A stretch of DNA of 64,000 nt from Haemaphysalis longicornis (taxonomy: Eukaryota; Arthropoda; Arachnida; Ixodida; Ixodidae), in NCBI GenBank assembly GCA_013339765.2, contig CM023453.1, forward strand, positions 91,047,767-91,111,766. The letters run 5' to 3'. This document shows, in pieces, positions 11,401-23,400 of this stretch. The notes under the pieces are model-generated. The model ran no database searches. It was not told where the DNA came from and saw only the letters and a list, made by a program, of their open reading frames with translations. The first letter of the stretch is position 1; each line of letters begins with the position of its first letter. Position numbers and translations under genes: made by a program.

Positions 11401-14400
11401 AGCACGCGCAGCATGCACCGGGAAAGCATCGGTACCAGCCGCGCCGCCTGCAGCACTGGCCACAGCGGACTCCGTATGTCGTGAGTCTCCACTGCCGATG
11501 ACAGCCGCAGATACAGCACCTGCACGAAAGATGGCAAGCGTTCATTTACTTAATGTGGTTGCATGAGGAACGATGCACCAATTAACAAGGTTTTGACTTA
11601 AATAGCCCGGCTTCAACTTCGAGCGCAAACTTAAAATTACCGTTTTCAGTAAGAGGTTTTCAGTAGTCTTGGGCTACTGCTTAACTTCGGGCAACCTGGA
11701 ATTTCTAGGTTGCGTAAAAATAACCGGAAGAGATCCATCCCAAGGTCGCTCAAGGGACGTAATGCATATCATTAACGAACCGCCAAAAACACTGGCTCAG
11801 ATCTGAGTGACAGTCGCGGTTGATAAAACAGGTCTAGGTCGCTTGACTAGTAGAGACTTTGCACGCTGTTTATCTTACGTGAGGGCGTTCTTGGACAAAG
11901 CATGTAAGGAGACATTCGCAAGTAGAATGCAGCCCAAGGGAGCAGCGTCCTTACAGCTACCAAAACCGCAGCCCAGTGTGCCGCTCTCTATAGCAGCGCG
12001 AGCCCGTCACCGTAATCTTAGCCATGTCAGCAATGAGAAACGCGGCAGCGCTCCCCTACAACATACAAACCCAACTAACCAAAAAACGAGTCCTAGTTGC
12101 CCTCTTTGTTTTTTTTCATTTTCTGGCCCATGAAGCTGCGACGCCGTGTTGGAAAGAACCCGTGCGGCCCCAACGTGCCGAACCTAACTGTTGGCGCCCG
12201 TAGAACTGACACCGCAAGCGTTTCCGAAGGAGTGGAAATTTAAACTGTTAAAAAAAGGTGTCAGGTAAGTGTTACCGGAAATATTGACGCCCAAAACACC
12301 CCTTGGTCCGCCAAACAATGCTTCGCATAGAATAACAACATATGAGCGTTTCTTCAACTTCACCCCCCGGGGTAAGAGGTTTAAAGGCTGTATGACTGAC
12401 GTCTAAGGTTTCAATCCGCTGAGGTTGAAACGCAATTCAAGTTCAGTGTGCTTACTTGTCAGAGTGGTGGTACCTTTTCCATCCCTTCAGTAGTTTATAT
12501 TGAACGGCGAAAGCAAGCGTTACCTTGGTAACAGCGGCCTCTAATCTCTTACATTATACACATCCAAAGATATCTCATTCAAACACTTGATTTCCATGAT
12601 ATTCTTCGATAAATTCTGACGTTGTATTCACTTCGGTATTCATTCATAGTTTTTCACTTGTGGAAATGGGCAGAGACTTGGCCCTTTTAAGGAGCACTGT
12701 ACACCTGGAGAAATATCGAAATTCCGCGCAAAACTTGTGCCACAAAATTTTGGGGTGATACTTTGAACAAGTGCTTGTTAATGGTACCTCGTAAGTGTCA
12801 AAATCTGAATTTGAGCCTCAATTCACGGGCAGAATAAACCGCGGTGCATCTGTACCACACATGCTCCGGGATACTTCGGCAAACGCAGCAGCCTTACATT
12901 CTCCCTGGCGTCGTGTGTGCAGTCCGGGTCGGTGGCGTTATCCTCGGCGGCGCCAACGCCCAGCATGCGGCTTCGGAATCGCGCCTCGCGGAATAGCTGG
13001 TACGTTGCGAGTGCTTGCGAAGGCAGCGCCTCCACCGGAAACACCGGCGCACTCCCGTTGGCGTCTTCGTAGCGACCGAAGGAGAACCGTACCTGAGGGA
13101 AATGTACACTGACTTACCGCCGCTATTTGTAAGGCGTTGCGAGCGTCATAGTACACATACAGCGCAATCTTTCACTGGTTTCGGATTGCGGTCCACCTTG
13201 CCACAGCCAAGGCTGCCATATTGCCATAAAAAACTTTTTTTTTTTGAGCTGCTTAATTTGTAACAAAATACCACGTTGACACTCGCATGTTAGCAAGAAT
13301 GTAGCAGCCTAATGAACAAAATAATATGCATCGTAAACTAGGTACACCAAAACAGGATCCCATGAAAAACACATAAAAAAAAAACGATGGCGTATCCTCT
13401 TTGCAAGTCTCACCAAATGTTATAATAGAATAAGAGGGCTCGAATGCAACAAATACCCGCCGTGGTTCGTCAATGGCTAAGGCGTCGCCCTGTTGACCAC
13501 CAGGTGGCGGGTTAGATTCCCGGGCGCGGCGGCCGCTTTTCTGATGGAAGCAAAAAGCAAAAAAAAAAAACCGTCTATGTGTACGAGATTTCGGCCGATG
13601 TTAAAGATCCCCAGGTGGTGAAAATTAATCCGGGGCCTTCCAGTACGGCACGCCTCATCGCCTGCGTTGCGTCGGCGCGTTAAACCCTACAGTCCATCAA
13701 CCAAAGTAACAAATCCGCAGAGGAAAAGACGTGCAGGAGGGTATTTCGACCATTGTGGTGCACACCTCCGCTTTCTATCAAGCGGCGAAATGTTAAAGAC
13801 GGCCCAGGAATCTGGGAAGGGATTCTGAGTTCCAATAATCGTATCATCACCGCTGCCATTATCCCGATGAAGGCAGCGAGAACCAACAAAAAATTCTGCA
13901 GAAATTCTGAGAATTATCCACCAATCCGTAGCATTCTTATGCCGCTTGTCTTGAGTGTGAGATTTTCTAGCCAAATTTTGGGGTTTTTCTAAATCCTGTC
14001 CGAGCAATTTTCTCCACTTACGCCATTATAGCAATTAGAAGAGAAACTTTCGCGAAATCTGCATTATTGTGGAAATGTAGGGCGTCCATGGTTCGCTATT
14101 TTTCGTAACTTTTTGTACATTTCTTGCTTTTTAGGTTTTAAAAATTTCTGTCTGCCGATTATCTCATTTACGCTAATTTCTTGCGTTCTAGTTTTTCGAA
14201 ATTTCGTCGGAGCAATAATCTCCATTTACGTTATACCGTTTACATTTGGAACTTTCGGAAAATCATAAGTGGGATCTCCGAAAAATCTGCATTATCGTGC
14301 AAATGGCATGTGGTATACATTTTGCCATTTTAAGTAATTTTTAAATATTTTTCTTATTTTCTGGTTTTACAGAATCTCGTTCGACCAATTATCTACGTTT

Positions 14401-17400
14401 GCGCTATTATAACGACTACAGGTGGAACTTTCCCGAAATCCCGAAATCTGCGTTTTCATGGAAACACATCCGTTACACGGTTCGCCATTTTCCGTTATTA
14501 TTTTACATTTTTCTTATTGTTTTAGTTTTTCAAAATTTCGCTCCATCAGTTGTCTCCGTTTACGCTATTATAACGATTACAGGTGAGGATTTCGCGAAAT
14601 CTCCATTATTGTGGAAATGCCATGCGTGATACGTTTTGCCATTTTCTGTAATTTTTTCTTATTTTTCTTGCGTTTTAGTTTCTCAAAATTTCATCCGAGG
14701 AATAATCTCCATTTACGTTATATCTTTTACATTTGGAACTTTCGGGAAATCTGCAATATTGTGGAAATGCAGGGCGTTACACGGTTCGCCAGGATTCGCA
14801 ATTATTTATATTTTTCTAACTTTCTTAGTTTTTGAAAACTTCGTTCAATTAATTATCTCCATTCATGCCAATATAGCGATTAGATTTGGAACTTCCGCGA
14901 TATTTGCATTTTTGCGGAAATGCAGGGTGTTACAATGTCCTGGCTGGGGGGTTACTCGGCAAAGAATGCTACGCATTAATACCAGCTGTCCCTTTCCACG
15001 GCTGTTGTAAGGCTACGAACAATTTTCACAGCGTGCAGGAGTGGCGGGAAAGAGGGCTATTCTGGGAAGCCCACCGTGGGCATATAAATGAATGATGAAT
15101 GGTAACGGGAGTCCTCTTATAGCGATGCGTATGCCTTGTCAGGAGGGAAAGAGAGAGTAAGCTCTCACCATCTCTTGCGCATGGGAAGACGCCAGAAATT
15201 TCTGAATAGGATGGCCACCCACCGCATCTAAGTCTTTCTCTCCCCACCCCTTTCCCTTTTTCTGAATAAACATTTTCCAAGCAACCAATCAACTGTCCCC
15301 ATCAACAGAATTTCTAACGTGTAGGATTGCGCACTTGGGCATGGGCGTCCGGAAGGGGGGGGGCAAGGGGGGGCAACTGCCCCCCCTTGGAAATTCGGAT
15401 ATTTTTATGCACTACAAAAAAGCTGCAGTTTGGTTGGCCCATAATTAAAATAACTTTGCGCTGAAGGACAGAAGAGAGGAGAGAACGACACCGACGTTCT
15501 CTCCTTTGTCCCGTCGTTTAGCGCAAAGTTTTTTTTTAATTATGTACGTCAACCAACTAGCGCAACAATACACGCTAATCAAATGATTAGCACACTCAGG
15601 TCTTACGTATCCGTATGGTAACGCCCTGCAGGACTGCGGTAAACATTGCACTTTAGACACTGACTAACATTGCCGTTCATATGACGGCAGTGAAACAGGA
15701 CTGCCTGTGCTGGCTATCGAAGATAGCAAACAATTCTGAAAGGTTTGACTTTTTTTTCTAAACTCTAGATTAATGCAGTCTTCCCGCAAGAACTCCAGTT
15801 TTCGGACAAGTTGCAGCTATATGTAGCAAAAAATCTTCACCGCTACACCTAGTAGGGAGAGTGTAACATCCTCCCGTGCTGTCCCATTACTTGTACCACC
15901 CTTTCCTTCGAAATTGCGAAATGTCGGCACCGCCCAAGCCCCCAAACAAAACCTATAAATAAGCCCCTCAAAACGCTTGTACGCCTGTAGTGCATTGAAA
16001 AAATCAGGGAGGCGAAAAGTATATTTATTCCGTGAGCATTTCAACAGACTTCATCACACATGTCATCTCGCAATTTGCCCAGAAAAACCCGAAACGTCTG
16101 CAGCTGCTATTCAAGGAAGATTGACGGAGTGCAGTTCTATGTATGTGAATGTATAGTACGGTTTGCTGGTGATCAGTTGACGTGAATCGCGAACCCTCAC
16201 GTAGAGAGATTGGCCACTCTTTACAAAGTGACAGTAACTTTACGCATTTTTCTTTATTAACTTTATTTATTTGTTCGGTAATAAAATCCACTGTATATCC
16301 TCCAAGTCTGGTTCTAATTCGCTGTTTGTACTTTTTGTAACCACAAATAGCGCCTTGTTGGCGCTATCCAACCGTACCCCCCTCACCCCCCCCCCCCCTT
16401 GCTAATGAATGCCCCCCCTTGCAAAAAGTTCTGCGGACGCCCTTGCACTTGGGTGTCTCTCTGCCAATTGCTTTGCGTGTTCCACTGCACTGTTTTCTAG
16501 CGTGAATGAAGGGTGCGAGGAATCTTCGTCCAAACAAACGCGACATAAAATTAAAACGACTGGAATGCATGAATCCTAAAACGGGAGAGGCGGTTCGGCA
16601 CCGCTAGGTGGCAATGCGACTCGAAAGGGCGTTGCGAACCCTTAAGCGTTAGAAATGGCTAATAGAGCCGCGCTTTGGCTGTTGCGGTCACGAATGAGTG
16701 AATCTTACCCCCCTCCCCACTGCAGACCTTTACACCAACTTTCTTCTTAAAACACGCAGTTATTGAGAGGTAGACTACGGCAAGGAGGCTCAGAAATGTA
16801 TACGAAACAGACCAGTGGTCAATTCACCGAGCGAAGATCCTGTCTTCCGTCCTGTAAAGCCGTGTTGGCATACTCATGATGTACCTTGTCTGTGTGTGCG
16901 TCTGTAGTGGGGAGGGGGAGATACAGTTTCGGCATCCTTACATACTTATCGCATGCAAGGGGGGATAGTTTCGCATTGAAGCGGGCTTCACCTTGTTGCT
17001 GCTAGCATGAGTGAGAACATTCCTCCAGGGAAAACAAAAGTTAAACGCCACCAGAAGCAACGAACCATTCTACCCCGAGCTTCGATACCGGACTGTCATG
17101 TGACTAATTTCTTCGGAAAAAAAGAAAAGGTTTCCAAGGTTTATAGATTTAAAAAACTTTTTTTACATACATGCGTTATACATACGGGGGTGCCAAAGCG
17201 ATAAGCTGTAGCGTTACCTGTCATTGCGTGGCATTGCGGCTGTAAACTAAACACTGTGAGCACGAGCATCCCATCGTTGGCAGTGCAGGATAGTGATCCC
17301 GTTCCTTAGCATGAGCGAGCCCAACATTGTAGAAAACCCTAGGCATTTCTTTCTAATTTTTGCATCGAATAAACTGCCGCCGGAAATACTCTCCAGAGCG

Positions 17401-20400
17401 GACCATGAGGCTCCAAATGAGAGGGACATGTTTTGGGTAAATACGCTCGATACACCCCTTACCAAACGAGGTTTCACGCGGGTTTGGTGACGAAAGGCAA
17501 AAAGGGATACAACAAAAAACAAGCTCCTTTAGCGAAACACAATGCTTCGCAAGTTGTTACAGCGTTTTGAAAATTTGTCTGTACAGAAAAAGGATGGCCG
17601 GATAGGCACTCCCGTACTTGTCTCGACCTGTAGCCCTTGTCCTGCCGTCCAATCTGTTTGTAGTTGTTCGATTTTGGTTGCAAGTTATTACCGATAGTTA
17701 TGTGGTAGCAGAAGTTGGATTATCCAAGAAAACCTTCGAACAGCAGTGTAAAAACGCTGACACTAGGGGAAGAAAATGACACAACGACGCTGTTATCACA
17801 ACTAATTTTATTGATACCGCATCACCACATAAGTACTACAACCAAAATCCGCGTGCCCACACATCATGACGCCCAGCAGATTATGCATATCTCAAACGAG
17901 CGATCCAAACACAAAAATTCTTTCCCATGCAACCGTATAGACCGTTCACTAATGCACAAATCACCTCATTTTGGATCGGTCTGTTTGAGATATGGTTTAT
18001 CTGCTGTGCGTCATGATGTGCGGGCACGTGGGTTTGGGTTGTGGTGCTGATGGGGTGACGCGGTTTCAATAAATTAGTTGTTGATTGATTGATTATAGAC
18101 TTTAACGCGCCGACGCAACGCAGGCGATGAGGCACGCCGTAGTGGAGGGCTCCGGATTAATTTTGACCACCTGGGGATTTTAACGTGCGCCGAAATCTCG
18201 AACACATGGGCGTTTTTGCTTTTCGCCTCCATCAGAAAAGCGGCCGCCGCGGCCGGGAATCGAACCTGCGACCTCGTGCTCAGCAGCGCAACGCCTTAGC
18301 CACTGAGCCACCGCGTATAGGTGAGTATAGTGCGTCTGGGTGAGTATAGTTGTGAGTATAGCGTGGTCCTGTCATTTTATTCTCCTAGTGTTAGCGTTTT
18401 TCGGCTGGTCGAAGACGCTCAACCCATACCAACTCGCGCAAATGTCGGTGTTTCTGTATTCAAGAAGATCTCGCCTACCTTGAGGTCCCGGAGTCGCTGC
18501 TGGGCTCTCTTGCGCGTCTGGTTGTTCATCCAGGGTAGATTAGCCAGCTTCGCAGAAAGTACGCGCTTGAGGTCCGTCTTCACGGACAGTATCGCGTCGA
18601 AGTCAAGCTGGCTCTGGAGCGCCGCATACCGTATGTACTCGGCAGCGTCCCCCGTCAGCGCGTCCTCCAGCACAACTCGCGTACAGCGGGACCTCCTGCA
18701 CGTGTACGGGACGAGAGAGATTAGCCAATCCATAGACAGCACACAATCCAGACAAAGGCTAACCCCGGTTTACTGCATACGGCGGCTGCAAAATCTCCAG
18801 TTGAGTTCAGTTGGTTTCGCAGAAATAGCAGACTACCACAGTGATCGTGGTGGACGCAAACGACACACACAAGTGCCCTGGCTCCTGTTTCAGTTTTCCT
18901 CGCTTCTGAGCTGGCCGTGCCGTCCTTCGGCCTTAGTTGTATTATAGAAACGAGCCGTTTGTAAAGATGCGTGTCACTAATAAATACTTGTCAAACTCAC
19001 ATTATGTATATAGTACAGCTATATAAATTTTTTTCTGCAATGATTTCACCAATTTTGACAAGAAGAAACACCTAAACAAATATGCAGAGCTCTTTCAAAA
19101 GGGTAATATGAGATAGCACGCCTGGCAGTGCAACATATCTTCAGAACAGTATTAAAAAAACCGGTGCTTCAAGTATTCATCTTAATCCTATATCTTTTCG
19201 TCGCGCTATCATACTTAATAACCAACAGCATCGGCAGAATGCAAGTACATATCTTAGCTAAGAAGGAGTACAGAAAAAAATGTAGCCAAAGAATTTTCTA
19301 CATCACATGTTTTTCGTATTTTGTTAAACTTGTTGCAGCCCATTTTGTAAGAAGTGCAAATAGGCTGTCTAAAAAATGAATATTAAGTAGGACTACGATT
19401 GGATGAAGGTTAATTTAATATCCTCAGTAGGTGTCCTCTCACATTGGCTCGGTAATTACATGATCAAATGCGGGGAATGTTTAAGTGTTTTATGGAAATA
19501 CCTCATGATGCCATCTTGCATGACTATAGGACCCATGAATTTGTTTTCTACGCTGGCAACGCAATATACTAAAATCCGTCTTTCCCTTTGTTTCCTCCGC
19601 AAAGCATCTTCCATCCTCCTGTGATTGGCATCTAAAGAAGCTACAAAGTAGCAAAGACTCCGCGAGGACAAACAAAAGACAGCTTACGTGAAACTAAAAA
19701 TAAGTAACGAAAATGTTACAGAGCCCCAGAGTGTATAAAAATACTGCGCTTCCGTCATGAAGGCGCGCTTTCTTGTTTTGTTAAGACGCCATAACAGTAT
19801 AAAATAAGGCAGTAAAGTTCACCTTCTAGAGGGTGGGCAGATCCGAGATCGGCGTTGACTACTGCCGGAGTGAATAGGCCCACGTGTCGCACAAGACGGT
19901 AGCCGAGGAGGTTGAGGACCGTCTCGGGTCTCGTCTCCCGCACGAGTTGCACAAGAGGATCGATGAAGCTTCCCAGCTCAGTGCGTACTGCGCCGGCGTC
20001 CCGTCCGAGGCCCTCCAAGGCCACCTGGAGGAAGGGCCGAAGCACCAAGTCGGCGTCGCTGAGGCGGTGGTGTGACATCGGTGGCTCGTGGCTGTAGGCA
20101 AGGGCGGCTAATTTTGTGAGCCAAATGCGGCCACATCCTCGGCTAGCTGCCCAAGCCACGAACTATCGCGACGCATGATCCGCATGGCACCAAGCACGTC
20201 GTCAGAGCCCACCGTGGTGTTCAGGTCGCCGAGGAACAGCCGCAAAGTTTTGCGAGGTCCTAGATTTACTTCGACGAGAGGGGCGAGCTCCATGAGGCGT
20301 TGTAACTTGCCTGCGGCCTCCCACACGTCGGGGAGCGCATCGCCCCGGTTGTAAGGCCAACCACCCAAGCCGGTCGTGTTGAGTAGATCTTGCAATGGAA

Positions 20401-23400
20401 CATTTCCGAGCCGTTTGAGGGTGGCCACGTCGACGCAGCCCTTCCATAGCCGTCTGGAGGCCCTCAGCACTTTCGCTTCTCTGCCAGACCTAACGGTTCG
20501 TCGAAAGAAACCCACGATGTGTTGCTCCGCCGGCTGCGACAACTTCTTGCCGTTCGTGGCGTTTCTTACTCCTGACTTTGAGCACACGTGACAATAGAAG
20601 TCTTCGCACGGGCGGACAGAATTGTTAAGTGAGCGAATGAGGGCTGCCAGCTGCTTGCTGCACCACGGGTGCCTGCATTCTTCTTTCACGGATAGCGGTC
20701 TGACTCCTCTGGCTCCCGGATTGAACACCCATGGAGCCTCGTAGCGGCCGGTTGCGTCGTCGTCGATGTCTGTAATGTCGGACAAAAGCGATGGTGCCGC
20801 GTAACGTCCAAAGTACCCTAGGAAACCTGCCGTGATACCGGCCAGAGCTCCCACCACGAGGACTCCGTAGACAACAGTGCTGGCGGGATGGTAAAACTGT
20901 TTCACAAAATCGACGCGTAAACGATTTCTACGCGTTGGAATAATCTTGTCCGTTGACCTAAACGCTGCTTGCTCTTCACCCTCCCCCGCTCTGGTCAGGT
21001 CGTTCTGGACCCTGTAAGTCATATTCGGGTTGGAGAACGAGGAGTTACCTTCTTCTTCAGAGGCACGCATAGAATGAGTAACGTCTCTGCTCCGCGACCT
21101 GGACAGCTCCTTGATGTCAGCTGACACCACACGCCGTGACCGTTTTTGATCCGCGTCTCCTGCGGCGAGTAATGTCACAGGTGCCGGAGTAGCGTCATGA
21201 ATGACCACGGGTTCTGGTGGTTCAGCGTTGAAATCTTCCGGCGCGACAACTGTAGCCGGACTCCCATAGCAACCAGAAGGACCTTCGATGTAAGTGCCGT
21301 GAAATGACGTTTGTGCATTCTGCGGCGCCGCTTCGACACCGGCGAAGGTCGAGAAAGAAGTCCCCTTTATCATCCGGGAAGTCTTACTTGGTACCTTATG
21401 TGCTGGAAGCGGCAGGGTTGGCTGCAACTCTGCGTGCAGAGACAGGATAACCTCGGCCCCTTCAGGGGTCCGAAAACGCCTTGTGACAGACCGGGGATAG
21501 GGAAGAAATGGCGAATGTGGCTGCCCCTGTCGGTTTAATGGGAAGTTCTGTGAACGGTCAACACCTGCCGTTGGGCCGTAGTGCTGAGCCGGAGATGTCG
21601 ATGGGAGCCCTTGCCTGCGCCTTGACTTTCGGGCGTAGAGTTGCGAATCCGCACTAGAAGGTCCGCGCGGCATCGTGCGGCTCGTCCTCGATCGGATAGG
21701 CGTGTTAACCCGAGAGGTCTCATGGCCGTTAATCCATTGAAACGACTGCGATCTCACCTTTCGCTTACGCCGGGATAAGGGTCGAGGACCGGGTTGAGTC
21801 GCTCTTAAGGAGCTGCACCGCGGAATCCGCTTCTGGGCCGAAGGCGCTCGGGTCATTCGTTTCTGCCCATAATTCAATGATGGGGAGGAGGAAATCCCGC
21901 GCTTTCCAGAGCGTTCCGTGTGCGTGTAAATACCGACCTGCACCGAGGAGACGGAAGAGCTTGACTGGCTGCTCCGGAGATAGATGCGATTTGTTTCGTC
22001 GTGCTTGCCCCCAGCTTCACCTGGCTTTTCCGCCAGCCCGCGTAGCTCGATGTAAGAAGGAAACGGCCTCTCGAGCTGTTCTGCACTGTCCAAGTCTCTT
22101 CTGTGTAAACCCTTTAGTTTGTTGGCGATGTCGCTGTTTGTGGGTAACGATGCCTCGCACAATGCACTCCTTTCAGTAACTGTGCCCCGATCAACCATAC
22201 GAACATTGCTTTTTGAACTGTTGGTGCTCAGGCCCCCGCCTTGGCCTTGTGCAAATTTGTGAACTTCACGGTGCGTGGATGGTCCTAAAAGGTGTTTGTT
22301 AGCGTCGGGCAGGTAATATTCACTGCGGCAGCTTTCGTATTTAGATGTATCCGAAGAGCCTTTAAGGTCCACTCCGACGCCTGTCTTGGAACGCATCTTC
22401 TCTTGCTTCCGTACTTCTGTTTTCTGCCCTGTTTGCACAGAAGGAACGTGACCTCGTCCACCTCTTTTGACATCTCCTTTGATGTTCTTAGTTTGGGGCT
22501 CATCATGAAACGCAGCCCCGAACATCCAATTCGGGCTTTCTGTTTCTTTAACGCCAATCATGTGGCGGGACTCACGTTCTATAGCGTTTACCTTGCCAGA
22601 GGCTGTCCAGGGGATGACGGTCTTAGTTTTGGGCTCGTCTTGAAACCCGGCCCCGAACATCCAATTCGGGCTTTCTGTTTCTTTAACGCCAATCATGTGG
22701 CGGGACTCACGTTCTATAGCGTTTACCTTGCCAGAGGCTGTTCCGGGGATAACGGTCGCAGTTTCGGGCTCGTCATGAAACCCAGCCTGGAACATCCATT
22801 TCGGGCTTTCTGTTTCTTTATCGCCAATCTTGTGGCGGGACTCACGTTCTATAGCGCTTACCTTGCCGGAGGCTGCACCAGGGATAACGGCTTTCTGGAC
22901 ACTGTAATCGCCTTCACTCGGCTCCTCTTCAACTTTCTGGGATGATTTGCTCGCTTTAGAATGAAACTGCTTTGTATCTTGAATCACAACTTTCGCAACT
23001 CTTGGTGAAGTTGATGGGCTGGTTTCGTTCTGTTCCTCATCTTCGGAATCGTCAACGCTGCCATCCGAGTCATCCTCTTTCGCCACTTTCGTGGCTTCAC
23101 GCCCTGTGGAAGACACTTTTCCTGACTTTTTCTTAGCCGGAGCTGCCTTCTTCAATATGGGCGACATCACTTTCTTTTGTGTTTTCTTTTTGCGGTCCTC
23201 AGTTTTTTTTACCGAAGGGCCTTTACTTTTTTGTGACTGTGTAGCACCACTGCTCTCAGGTGAACTTGTGGAGCTGGGTTCGGGTGACAAAGATTTCCGT
23301 GCACTCCCACTCGGTCTCTTTGTTTTTCCTGGCGCTTTTTTCTTACCAGGTTTTTTTACCGAAGGGCCTTTACTTTTTTCTGACTGTGCAGCACCACTGC

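Larger units (their letters stand above)
13093..18478 (-). other. intron 2 of the M13-like gene
   Basis: Contains two SINEs, the AT-rich satellite and the G-tract TIR element listed separately. 16.45-18.07 kb holds nothing I recognise. Confidence 0.55.

Noticed and set aside
13440..14010. Possible tRNA gene at 13455
   Set aside because: The A and B boxes belong to a SINE with the full family body downstream.
22292..22945. Forward 217-codon ORF opposite exon 1
   Set aside because: It is the antisense of the 135-bp repeat array; its repeats mirror those of the real frame.
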